DNA from: Echinococcus granulosus | Lineage: Eukaryota; Platyhelminthes; Cestoda; Cyclophyllidea; Taeniidae | Length of the DNA stretch: 64,000 nucleotides | Assembly: GCF_000524195.1 (NCBI RefSeq) | Contig: NW_020170410.1 | Coordinates: forward strand, 376,204-440,203 | Direction of reading: 5' to 3' | The notes under the pieces: model-generated | Databases searched by the model: none | The model's input: the letters and a program-made list of their open reading frames with translations, nothing else | What the model was told of the DNA's origin: nothing | Made by a program: the position numbers and the translations under genes | Shown here: positions 11,501-24,100 of the stretch, one piece after another | How the letters are laid out: the number at the start of each line of letters is the position of its first letter | Position numbering within the stretch: position 1 is the stretch's first letter

Positions 11501-14089
11501 GCAGAGGTCTCGTGGTCGTTCCTCTGTGTCATTCAATTATTACCCATTTGCATCTGTTCTTGTGCCAGCAGGAGTGTTGAGACAGTTCATGAAATTACTA
11601 TGGTTTTGTTTGATACTGTCTTCTCTTTTCAGTATTAGCAAAATATCTTACGAGTTGCATTAGGGTTATTCAGAACACATTCGGAGCTTCAAGATGCTTA
11701 GGGTGCGAATTCCATTTTGGGCCTTCATATCTCGATTCCGATTCGCTTTACTCCTTTGCTGATGAGATGCTTCTCAGCCTCCCATCTGGGCTAATTTCTT
11801 AGCCTTTTAATTAACATCGGGGTCAGTCTTTAGGATTGACCTCTGGATAGGATTCTTGTGCGCGACTTTGTTTGCATCTAGCATAGCAAATTAGGCCATC
11901 TTCTCAGCCACTTTGTGTTTATTACTCTGACGGTCCAATTTGGTACTGTTTCCCTCTGAACTGTCGGTAAAATTTTAGCCGCTGCCTCAAATACATACGC
12001 TTCAAGACATTTCAAGGGCGTAAACGTCTTAAAAAAGTAAAATGCAATTGGGAGAGATGGATGATATGATAAGAGCTATAGATGTGCAGATCGTTTCTGA
12101 ATGACCCCCACCTCAATAAGCACCATGGTGCGTCAGATATCCAGATTGTAGGACGAAGATGGGGGCAACATCTAGACAATCCTTTTCTGTACATCTTTAG
12201 CATCAGTGGATGCGTGCATTACTTACAAGGAAACGCATGATGGACTCTCCTAATCTATTCTAGAAGTTGGACCAACCGCTCAAAGGCCTTCGTGCAATCC
12301 TGGCTTCGGTGACCCATTTAACTATCATTGATACAAAAGAATGGCACGCCAGAGACGCCGAACGACCAAGTAGTCAACAGAGCATCGGCCTGGAGCTGGC
12401 TTCCAGTGTCTCAGCCCTTTCCCTGGCCAAATCTACCCCACCGGACGATGAGCAATCCACCAGTAATCGGTGTGAGAAAGCAGAGGAAAACGGAGTAGGT
12501 GCTCTGAAGCCGGAGACTCCAGTATTCACGGCTAAAGCAAAATCAGCTCAGTTGGTGGAACAGAAAACGGCCCTTCATCGACATCATCGACCCGGTCATT
12601 TTCACATCAAGCAGCACGAAGATTCAAGCCAGACTCTATCGAGCACTTTAAATGTGAGTAGTTTGATTTAGTTCTGAAGATGAAGACCAATTTTAATGAT
12701 TAAACGGAAAAACCATGAGACAATTCGCAATGATCTTCATTGATCCTTCTCACCTTTAGGTGATGATGCTCTAGTCTTGTTGGACAAACTGTAAGATTTT
12801 GGTGGTATCTTATGGCCGCGGAAGTATTTCTGATACAGAACGATTGCTCGTCTTGACGTATTTGGCGCTGTATAAGACTGAACCAGAATCTTTGTAGTTG
12901 ATAGGTAGAGTAACTGAAATGGCATGTCTTTTTCATAGTCTGTGTTAGATTCCCAAATGAATGAAGCTTTTTGCGTTCAGATGTAAAGAATCTGACGGCA
13001 GTTAGGAGGGATTCAGCCTAGTTGTTCAAGATCCTCTCAACGACGCCCCAAACACAGGAAAACTGGGTCCTAAATCCATGAAACTGGAGGTATCTACTAT
13101 TATCTGCCAAATGTCTGGGATTGAGCATACGCCCTTTCGAGTGCCTACTGCCTGCTAACTGTCCTCTTTTCATATTATGGGATTTGTGCCTAACTCTGAA
13201 ACGTTGAGCAATATTCCTCATTGCTTTGCAGTGATTTTCGTCGATCTCATTGGAAGAATCTAATCGTAATGCAACAAAAACATTTATGATATAAACTCGG
13301 ACCCTGTTCCAGAACTGGTGACATTGAAGACAAATGCGATCCATGGATCACTGTGATTGGCAACTAAGGTAAAGGGAATACCTATTTGTCGGGAGGGCAA
13401 GGAATTGAGGCCAAGGGGATGCTTTTGGGAGAATGGGAAGATCGCGCTACTTTTATGAAACGATTCCCAACACCTATGTTTTCCACTTTGCCTAGACTTC
13501 CAGCGAGCCAGGTCCTCTGTACACCAGTGAGACAGTAGTGCAGCCGCCGAACAAATGCATTGTTCAGACGACCACGAATTCTCGTCTAACTGCGACCACC
13601 AATGAGTCTTCGTGGAGCCTTCTCCATGCCGCCATGCCGATACCCTCTCCCTCTGCCCATCCCAGCACCACCTCCACCTTCTACTTTGATAACTCTTGTA
13701 CGTCTATGACTTCCCCCTCGCCACCAAGCAGCAGTGGTAGTGGTGGTAATGGACGACCTTCAAACCATCCAATCATGGGTACGAGTCTTTACTCAGCCGG
13801 GAGCAGTGGGGCCATACAGCGCTCTTGCACTTTTCCCAACAGCCCACAGGAGGCATGTACTGGTACCCCCCGACCTCTACAACCCTCGTACAACCCAAGC
13901 TACACCTCGGGACGCACTCTGGTTTCTGTAGAGACGCAGACTTCACGAGAACAGGTGACAGAGTTGGATGAAGCTGTGGGCGAGGTGGTGGACGTCGTGA
14001 AACGAAATCAAAGGCCGGTGGCGCGGCGTCACTTGTACATCAACATATTGGACGAGTTTGAGGGAGGGAACATAAAGTTGTCCAGCTGA
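2529..14089 (+). CDS. Ras GTPase-activating protein, SynGAP/DAB2IP/RASAL2 family (PH-C2-RasGAP)
   Basis: Speeds GTP hydrolysis by Ras-type small GTPases, so it damps Ras signalling at the membrane. Exons: 2529-2713, 2874-3027, 3344-3645, 6481-6582, 6657-6755, 6841-7142, 8511-9011, 9738-10110, 10183-10408, 10624-10932, 11059-11379, 12264-12653, 13496-14089; all joins are GT-AG and in phase, giving about 1285 residues. The PH part is near residues 95-214 (CFEV ... YTCRS), the C2 part near 225-410 (YFCEIYLDGALYAQ) and RasGAP near 480-860. The arginine finger (Arg556 in LRSNSLATK) and the FLR motif (716-718, followed by CPAILSPSLFG) are intact, so it should be active. Low-complexity inserts interrupt PH (nine aspartates, 158-166), C2 and RasGAP. 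The C-terminal 400 residues are Ser/Thr/Pro-rich. The start is uncertain: exon 1 has an ATG at 2529 but also acceptor-like CAG at 2550-2552, so more 5' exons may exist. Confidence 0.9.
3646..6480 (+). other. Large intron 3 of the RasGAP gene
   Basis: A 2.8 kb intron between the PH and C2 coding exons. It starts with GTAAGT and ends TTTTAG. Two GC-richer blocks stand out, about 4640-4990 and 5500-5760; they look like old repeat insertions but match nothing I recognise. The minus-strand frame at 4762-4989 and plus-strand frame at 5507-5761 inside them are not accepted as genes. Confidence 0.6.
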
Positions 14090-15163
14090 TCTGCCTCCTC
14101 TCCTTTTGTGGATTTTGTATAAGTCAACAACGACCTATTATTCCATAAACTATTTCACTCCCCCTCTTTTATAGGACACAGTAGTGCATTGTTTCTTTCA
14201 TTTTATCTGTGTTGAGAAAACATGTGTTTCAAGAGTTTGGAGACGCTCAAAGAGAAACACCTCTTATCGTAAAAACCCCAAATATACAGGTTATGTGCCC
14301 TAAAAGGTGCCTTTACCACACCTGATGGATGGGCGCTGAGAACGCATAATCTGGTTGGAATGGACTTGAGCATTGTCTCCGACGCGGCGACTTGATACTC
14401 TCTCTGTGTGTCCAACTGGGTAGCCTCCTTACCTTCAGTAGGTTGTATCATGTCACGGCGATGGCTTTGTTGTCGCGTGAATGCCCTCCTAGCCATTTTG
14501 TCTGGTCGTGATGCACATTTACCCCTACTGGTATGGCACATTACGGCTCCGAAGAGGATTGAGGAGCTACACGGCAATGGAATTAGCATTCTGCATTTAG
14601 GGTGGTAGTGCGGCATTCGGAACTAGAGTGTTCAGAAGCGAAAATAATGCGTCAGTACGGGGAATGGAGGAGTAGATACCCTGTTCCTAAGATTGTGAAT
14701 TCCAATGTCAAGCGCAAAGTAGTTTTGCCATTGGTAAACATACAAATCAGTACATTAAATCTAGGTAGTGCTGAGGCTAAATGGTAAAATATTTGATAAG
14801 GTAAATACCGATGCATAAATGCAGGGTTTCCTGGACTTCAACTTGAGTTAATAAACATATACACTTTCTATTTTGACATATCGATAGTTCAAAAGCAGAA
14901 GATTTGCAATACTTAGCTATGATTTATCTAGACGGTGTCTATGGATCACACAAAAATGCAAAGCACTTAGTTTTGTTTATTTTGGAGCTCACAAAACATT
15001 CCTAAATTAAAGTAAGCAGTTTTAGTTGAAATTTGCTAAAATAATGTCTTAGACTGGATCAATATAATAACAGTATTTACACCAAATTTGTTTACAGTAC
15101 TTAACACTTGTCGCGATTTTTCAGATGCCTAGTTAGTTGCTATTGTGTTGGCTTGCTTTTGGG
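14090..15163. other. RasGAP 3' UTR and intergenic region before GPD1
   Basis: Holds the RasGAP 3' UTR and the GPD1 upstream region. An AATAAA at 14850-14855 is the clearest poly(A) signal, 761 nt after the stop; a nearer non-canonical signal may be used instead. A TTTTTCAG acceptor-like sequence ends at 15124, 40 nt before the GPD1 ATG. It could receive a spliced leader or an upstream exon, which cannot be told from sequence alone. Confidence 0.45.
14850..14855 (+). terminator. Candidate poly(A) signal AATAAA for the RasGAP transcript
   Basis: Canonical hexamer on the coding strand downstream of the RasGAP stop codon. Placement is compatible with a 3' UTR of roughly 0.8 kb. The hexamer is common by chance in AT-rich sequence, hence the modest confidence. 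Confidence 0.3.
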
Positions 15164-18100
15164 ATGGCCATTAAGAAGTGCGTCTCAATCGTTGGTTCCG
15201 GCAATTGGGGTTCGACAATAGCAAAGATTGTCGGGAGGAATGTTTTGCAGATGGAATCTTTCGAAGATCAGGTATTTGTTAAAAAGGTTTATTACTTTTC
15301 TACAAAGGTGCGGATGTGGGTTTTCGAAGAGATAATCAATGGTCAGAAGCTCACTGAGTTGATCAACAAGGAGCACGAAAATGTGAAATATCTTCCTGGC
15401 GTAAGGCTTCCACCGAATGTTGTTGCTTTGCCTGATCTTGAAAGCTGCTGCCAGGGCGCTGACGTTTTGATCTTTGTCCTACCTCATCAATTCCTCAAAA
15501 ATGTATGCCAGGCACTGAAACCACATCTGAAACCTGGATGCTATGGCTGTTCGTTGATTAAAGTAAGTACATCTAGGAGAACTCTACTGACCACTCGAGC
15601 AAATAATTCACACCTGCTCATCTATTCGTCTTGGTACCTCGAATTGCTTTAATTTTTTTTTGATAAGCAGTTATTCGTCGATCGAATGACTGACTGAAAG
15701 TTGTAGACCACGGAACAGCATCGTATTTTAGTGGTATTGACACTTTTGTAAGATTTATGCCCTCTAATTTTGTTTCACGGCGTCCCAAATCCTCTTCAGG
15801 GCTTATTGTGAAATTTCACCTTTATTATCGATGCTACAAGTAGCTTATTGTTGTTTGACCACGTTGCGACAGTTTCCCCTCATCTTACTTATTATTCGAG
15901 TTCTCATCTGGCATTTTTATTTTGTTGCCAATTGCTACCCCTTTGCCTTTCTTTTGCACAGACAAAACCATTTGATTTCGTAAAACGTAAGTTAAAAGAC
16001 TTCCGATAATTTTAACTCGTGCCATTCTTAGTATGGGTTTAGTTGGCTAACATTACCCGTTCATCGCTATCCGTAAACTTAGGGTAAAGTCAGGCTTTGT
16101 GACCACGTAAAAATCTGTGTTGCACTTTAATTTGAATAACCTCCTTACCGTGCCGTCATATGCATCTGCAGCTGGATGATTTTGGGCTTTCTAAAAATTT
16201 GATACCCAGGTTTTGTTGACCATATGCTTCAAAGGAGCCATTCTGCGCGAAATCAATATTGTTTAAAGGATTTTCCCTAAATGTATTTATTTGAGTTATT
16301 GAAGTAGGGTAATGTCAAGCTAAGGTTCACCTCATAAATCAAATTTTTGTTCAGAACTACTCTTGCAGATTGTCACCCTCCTACATTATCCATCCTTTTC
16401 TTGCTCAAAACAATGGTTAGCTGTTGCAAAACCTTGCTCATTTTTTAGCCTCGAGAGCCTTTTCTTTGCCACTACCTGTAATGAGATACTCTCACTCAAA
16501 TTCGCATTTCTTTCCAAAAAATTAACTTAGTTATAAACGGCTAATGGGTATGCAAGCGGGTGTGTGTGCTTGCGATTATACGATTCCTTATTGTTTGCAA
16601 AACTCGACAAAGTATGCTTTTGGGTGCATTCTGTCCTACCATCTATGTGGTATGTATGTACTAGCGCGTTCCTTGTTGGCCGCTGCACGCCTGATTGGTT
16701 CCTCCTTAGGGTCATCAATTCAAATTGCCTTGTATGTGCGTCCACATGCGTACTTCAAAGTAGCGGCAAAGGCGTTTGATGCTATGCCCTTTTTCCTCCT
16801 CTTTAATAAAGTGTCAGAAATGAGTAGTCTAATCTGCTCTTCTTTATCCATTTTCCCCTCTTCAAGGGTTTAAACAGAGTGCCTGGTGTGGGAGTGAGCC
16901 TGTTGACAGACCTTATTCGAGAAACGCTTAATATCCCCTGTGCAGTTATGATGGGTGCGAATTTGGCTTCGGAAGTGGCCCAGGAGAAGTTCTGCGAATC
17001 TACAGTTGGATCTTTAGATCGGTCACGGGGACTGGAACTGAAAGAACTCTTCGAGGTTTGTTATCTTCTGAGGATAGAAGGTTAAGTTTTTCTGAAGGAA
17101 CACGCCCTTATCAACTGTACGCCTATTTGGTGATTGATCTTCTAGAGTCGTTTTCGACCTATATGCGAGCCTGGCTAAATCATGGCCTTGATCTAACTGT
17201 GTTAGGGTGCCCAGGTCATCCATGGGCTTGGGCGTCTTGACCGGTTGCCTGGATCGAGGGCACATCTAAACTGCACACGTGGTCGTATTGTACGTGCATG
17301 TGTCCACACTGCAAACGCAGTGTGATGGGCACGGTTAGGCAACAATAATTTAAACAGGGATATCAGAACTTAAAGCTGGACATAGGAGGCAAAGCAGCAC
17401 AAAAACAAATAATAATAACTCTGAGTAATTTGCGATTGGAGTAATGCGCTTGTGAGTTTATTTCTCAACAATTTCACGCTGGTGTCCGTTAATAGTCTCA
17501 TACTCTCATGTGAAGGCGCATTATCATGATTTCACATATATTTGTCTTTAGTCGTCTGGTAAATTGTTTCCCAGATCCACTTTTGTGGTATTATGAATGA
17601 ATAGATTAAGAATCTTGTTATTAGATTGAAACTTAATTGATGTAAGTGGTTCAAAATAGTCAAGAATGGAGTTTGTGGGGTAGTGGTGATGCAATTAATA
17701 AAAAACATGCCAACTTGATAATTTAAATTAGCTATGCGAAAGATTTAAGCTGAAACTAACGTAAATAGTGAACTGGAGGCTGCAATCGGAGTAAATGTCC
17801 CAATTTAAGTGCCTTTTGGGATATTACTGTTTCTTATTCGCTCCTCCTCGGGGCCTCATCGCTACTAGCTGAGACAGGTAATTTTTTACGATTTATACTT
17901 TGAACAAAGGCCCCGCTTATTATGTGAGCTGTAAACAGGTCTATTGCACTGATCATTCTTAGGATTTTGTGCTTGTTTACGTGCATACAAAAATAATTGC
18001 GGTTAAGGATGCTTATATTGTGTTGATAGATGGCCATGCTACTAGTATTGTTTAAGTAGGCTAGACTGTTTCCTGTCTTTTTTAGACACCATACTTTCGC

Positions 18101-21100
18101 ATTTCCGTGATCTCTGACGAGATAGGCGCAGAATTGTGCGGTGCCCTTAAAAATATTGTCGCCATTGGTGCTGGGTTGGGCGAAGGCCTGGGCTATGGAG
18201 AGAATACTAAGGCTGCGATAATTCGTCTGGGTTTCATGGAAATGAAAAGATTCATCTTCCAGTTCTTTAGTAAGAGGGGTAAGTATCACGATGTCCTTAT
18301 TTTTGACCAGACCTTAGACCCACTGAGTCAAATATCAGTCGCTTTATGCATTAAAATCTGTCGATTTGGTCTATTTCTCCCACAATGAGTAAAGGCTTGG
18401 ATCGCTTAAACACACAAAGCGGAAAAGCAAGACATGAAAAGTAGGTTCGTTTGAATCAATTCTCATTCCCAAAGGGCACATCTCCCTAGTGTGATTTTAC
18501 GATAAAATATTTGTTGAATGTAATTAATTGGCCTCTTTGCTGAACTTCAAACACAATACATTAACATGACTTTTATTTTGATCAAGGAAATAGAGCTGCA
18601 GCTATCACATTGCCAGCTATTTTCCACTCTTCAGGGCACTGTTAATAATTTTTTTATTTCAATAGGAATAAGGCTCCTCTTCTGCTTCGATATTTTCAGT
18701 CTGCGTCCACGCATTTTTGAAAACATTATCTGTTCTTTTTTCTAACTCGATCCACGAATATTTATTGGTGGCTCACTGTGCTTCTTATCTACATCATCTC
18801 AAGAAATTCCTAATTTCTTTCCAATCAACCATTAACTGTGGTTTGGCATCCAGTGTGTAATTATTTATTCATTTCCCCGTGGAATTAGTGTTAGCAAACC
18901 TATTTTCACTTTTGTTCCTGGAGACAGTGAAGCTCTAAAAAAGCCGTTCGGCACACATTACCCAAATTCCCAAAAGCATAAAAATGTGCAGTTTGAAAGC
19001 GATTTAGCACTTGCTCAACGCTAACGCCAATAAGGGCGATTCTCACCGTCATTTATCATTTTAAGTGGACAGATATGACCCTTCGTGTGCTCTCACCTTT
19101 TTTTGTGTCTTAGACATTAAAACACACGACCTCGAAGCGGTTTTTGATAATTAATTGTCATTTCATTATGTAAGGTCTATCAAAAAGAACATCCAGATGA
19201 ATGCTTTTGATCCATTTAATTAAAATACATTTACACACACAAAGGCAGGTCCGGTACCCCTTTCATTACTCATTTATTAACGTATTTGAACCCCATTAGT
19301 CTCCAGCATTTAATTAGTCTTTCCATAATTGGTAGGCGAAGGGACTTTTTTTATGGGGGAATTTGAATGAATTGGGACATCAGATTTAAATTTATGGAGG
19401 AGACTGGGTTTTTTCTTGTTTTAGATTCACTTTGTATCTTTTTTAAGGGTAGGCTTTGGTCTATTAATGCTGTCCATTTTAAGCCTTACTAATTATATTC
19501 ATCTGTCAGTGTTCTGCAATCCATTTCGTTTTCCAATGGGAATTTTAGCCTTCGCATGTGTTATCGCTTCGTGGCAAAACAGTATTCCACTCATCAGAAT
19601 AATGAATCACTGTAGTAAAAGACAAGCGACACTCTCAATTCTGTTTTGTGCCTTATTTTTCATTATTATCATGTGCTTACTAGTGTCAGAGTTACTTCTT
19701 AAAGTGACATGTGAATAAAGGTTCAGGAGCGATAGTAGATTGTCAGTGGCCTACATGGTAAATACGAAGTTTATGGCTGTCATGCTTCAAATGTTCAACT
19801 CGGGTGTTAGAGTACGTTTTAAGAAAGCCTTTTCGTATCGCCAGATTAGAACCATACTGGAAGATCTTTTAGTCACCAAAAATAACTGAATGTCCGGTGT
19901 TTCTGTAAATTGTGAATTTAGTGCACACGGAACTGTGTTTTGACTTCTTCGACAGAAGATTAACAGATAGTAAAGTTATTTCAAGCCATTGTTATTATTT
20001 TGGCAAGGAATACACGAGTTTTCTCACTTACCGAATAATGCATTGTGTGAAGCTGGTTAGGAGACAGTGCAGATGCAATCAGCGAATAGTATCATAAGTA
20101 AACTAAATCCTATATCTTCTCATTATTTGGTTACATTTTCAAATCAACTTCGAGTGCCAGTTTTGTAGACAGCAATTTTCGAAATGCTAGGCGAGAAATA
20201 AGAAGAGACTATTTCTGATAAAACGAACTGAAGGACTACATTTATTAATCTACCNNNNNNNNNNNNNNNNNNNNNNNNNNNNNNNNNNNNNNNNNNNNNN
20301 NNNNNNNNNNNNNNNNNNNNNNNNNNNNNNNNNNNNNNNNNNNNNNNNNNNNNNTTCCCCAAGTCATGGAGACCTAATTTGTCTTTGGCCTTTAAGAAGT
20401 TCGTTGGAATAAGGTCGATATAGGTGCAACACAATTTAGGATGATAGTGCGAAATAATCTGAGGATGTAAGAATTTCGCTAGGGCATATCGTGTTATATT
20501 GTTCCTATTTCCTAAGCCATAATCGTTGGGCATCAGATATGCCACATTTTGAGCGACGTTGTGTTGATCAGATAAAGTGAATTGATGGCCTACCGGAGTG
20601 TATAACTCATTTCCTGTCATTCTTACGTTATTTTCCGTTGCGGATTTTTTGTGACAGTAGTTTCATTGAGAAAACAGAATTTGGAGCAGTGGAATGGTCT
20701 GTAGTCATTTGATGGCATTATAATGTAGAAAAACATGCTTTTGGGACTACCGCTGAATCAACTAGAATATAGTCATTTACATTTTAATATTACTAGACAT
20801 AACCTAACTGATAATGCTTGAATGCTTTAAGTAGTATTTTCTTTCAGCAGTGAGTCTCTTACTTGAGTGAGATATTGCTTATTGAGGTGCCTGGGTGGAT
20901 AAGGTGTTCCCATCTTCCTTGTCTGAGAATCATCTGCGAGATTTACCTATCTGTGTCCATGTGTAGGCTTGATGTTTTGGAACAGCACAGAAGAGCCGAA
21001 GTGTCATCTCTTTCATGCCTCAAAATCCGTCACCTTATTTGCCTTCCCTCAATTTGTTTCAAGCCATTTATTGAATCCTTCTGAGTTTATGGTGACGGTT

Positions 21101-24100
21101 TCTCTTCTGTCACTGGCCAAAGAGTCAATCTCATCTTCAGTCTCTCTCTCTCACGTGATGCGTAGCTCATTTTCAAAAGCAAAGTCGTCTGCCAGAATGG
21201 AAATTTGGCGATCATTAATTAATTTCCACTTTGCAGTTGACTACTGAATACAAAGTCATTTATGTTTGTGTTGTCCCAATGATTCCACAACGGAATCCGT
21301 ATTTCCAAAGTGTCTACTCTTCCATTTGGATCATTATTTCCTCAAAAGACGATAATCTCGTGTCAAAGCTTGTGGTTGAAATAACGATGGTCCGTTCCAA
21401 AATGGAGGGAACCAAAGTGGAATGCCATGGATTATTAGATATTTTGCGTTTTTCATAGTTATTTTTTCTACGCAACTTTCTGCCAAAGATGATGTGTTTA
21501 TGTTTTGCGCATGTCTGTGTGTCCTTACGTGACACACGTACACAAGTTCATTCAGTATTCAAAAGGGATGGGAGGTAGGGAAGGCGAGAGGTAACAGCAA
21601 ACCACGAGTGTCTGGCTTTGCACAGCATTACCACGATTAAATATTAACGTGTTTCTTGGCCTCTCACAGTTGGGATGTGTGTAATCTACTTTTTTTTTCA
21701 ATGACGTTTTTTTTTTCGGAAATCTTCGCAGAATGAATTTGGTCAAAATCGCATCGGGAGTGGCTACTTCAATTTTATGTCACTCAAGCTAACCTTATCG
21801 GGTTGAATTTTAATTCAACTATTGGGTTATAAAGCTGAGAATTACTTGTTTTCACAAAACTTGAATGGTGGCGTCTCTAGCACATTGCATTAGGAAGTGT
21901 TCCCGTTTTGGGGTCACTTGAGAGGGTCCTATTTCATTAATATTGGGCTGCCCTTTTAAGCTACCTCCTATTTTGAGTAGCCTTATGAGCCTATTGATAA
22001 ACGGGGATCAGGCGTTGTCTTCATTAATGATTTTTGTCATAGAATGAATAAATCTGACATGGTTAGTTTGAGACGCCAACGAAATAATTGTTTCATTGGT
22101 GCAGGTGCAGAATATCTTTTTAATTTGCTCCTTTTTTCAATGGTAATCTGCGAATCTGCAGTTAAATGGAGAATAGGTGATACCTCCGGATGTGAGTCAC
22201 ACCGTGGGACTAGAAACATTAACCATGGGTTTGGTCGGCGTGATTGTGCGCATTGGACAGGAATATATTACAATTAATGCTATTATTTGAAAATTCTTGT
22301 TCCAGATTATTGGCATGGTGGACCGTCTTTCCATCCGCATTAATCTGCTTAAAACGCATTACTAGAGCAGGGATGTATGAAAAACCCGATTTGATGCATT
22401 TTCAAAAAGTGATTCTCACTGCGAGTTTTGTGTTTCACCTCCTCCAGTTTATTCTGTTGCCTTTCAGCACAAACAAGGTGTCAAAATTGTCATCAATGAT
22501 AGCTTAGGCGCATTTCATTTGATTAATCATTGTTTTGATTCTGTTTGTTCAAAATAACCACTGAATAAGTAGACCTTATAATCGGAACGGGAAGTTCCAA
22601 ACGTATTTACCCAATTGTTTTTTCGATGTCCCCACTTTTCCTTTCAACGATTAAGGTCTTGATCCAGTATGTTAGTGTTTTTTTTTCCAACCCGCTAACT
22701 CCGATGACAGCGCACCCAGTAGATTTATTATTTAAATCGCCCGACTCATGAGACAGGAGAGAAAAAAACCCATCCCACCACTTTTTTTTTCACGATTGCC
22801 ATAGGTTAAACGCTTCTTTTTCCCTCTTTTTGTTAAAATAATCCCAACCCACTTAACTTTCTGTCCTGCCTATTGATAAAACAAATTGAGTGATGCTGCT
22901 GTGAGTAGTCACTGCTACTTAAGGGAGTAAATTTACTGACTGGTGAAGAATTAATTAACTCTCTTTCAATTGTCTACGAAATTTGTGTATAGGCCTCACA
23001 TCTTCATGTTGTTTGATGCAGTTGACTGTTATTTTGGTTTCTACGTTTCCTATTTTCAAGGCATCAACATTTCTGTGCTGTTGCTTCCTCAAAAAAGACC
23101 AAGAGAATTTGATTCCGTCAATGAATGTTAGGTCACTTTTTAGGTTCCTACAATTTATATCCCCTTCATGGGCGGATATCTGGGGATTGTTTGAGGACTG
23201 GATAAAAATAGCCGATTCATAAATCACGGGGGACGTGGAGTAGATTAAAGGCACCTTTTACGTTTCACTGGACGTGGTAGAAGTTTTCGGCTTTTCATAG
23301 GCATCGTAAACTACCTTGCTACTTTTTATTTACTATCAAAAGTGTAAAATGCATGCATCTTCAAAAGAGGCACGATTCAGCTACACAACCGATTTTAACG
23401 TGATCGAATCGTTTATCTGCTTACAATCTGCCTTGTATAAATTGGTGCTTTTATTTCTTTCTACCCGCCTTCACTTTTAACTGTTGTACCGTTCTTATTT
23501 TTTCGGAATTAGTTAAAGAAACAAGCGATTTAATTGCTGGGTGGTTGACCGCACTTTAAATTATTTTTTGGAAGAATCGTAGTGCTGTAGTTTCTCTTCC
23601 AATCCTGGCTGTGAACCACTGACATATTTGAATTTTCAGTGATGCAGGAGCATATTTCTTAACAAATTTTAATAACTTAAATGGTACCTAAATCCGCCTT
23701 AGCAACTTGTTAGCTTTTGTTCTTTGCAAACAAAGTTTGCCAAAGAATGTTCAGCCCACTTATTCATAGACTGCTATCGTGGCGCCCAGCTCCTCCCTGA
23801 GTATGTTATGAGGCGGATGCGTTTATTATAAGTATACAGAAGGGCGGGTGGTCTGCTAACAGAGATGATACAACCGGATTATTACGTGGTGACTGAAACC
23901 TGTGGAGATTGGAATTACAATTAGAATAAGTGCCGTTCTGTTAAAGCCTTACCACTTCTGTCCACTACCTAATATGCAAAGGGGGTTACATTAAAGTCGT
24001 CATTCGAAAAAGTGATTGGTATTGTTAATCCCCCCAGACCTGTGTTTAGTTTGATGCTCCGAATTGAAATGATTTCTGCCACTTTTACTGTCCTCCCTTA

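Noticed and set aside
14203..14616. 137-codon minus-strand frame in the RasGAP 3' region
   Set aside because: Chance-level length, lies in the probable 3' UTR, no motif, no splice context.
17834..18289. 151-codon minus-strand frame
   Set aside because: It is the antisense shadow of GPD1 exon 4 (18086-18278), which has clear family identity on the plus strand.
20144..20620. 158-codon minus-strand frame
   Set aside because: Thirty-four of its codons are the N gap; the real parts on either side are short and unremarkable.
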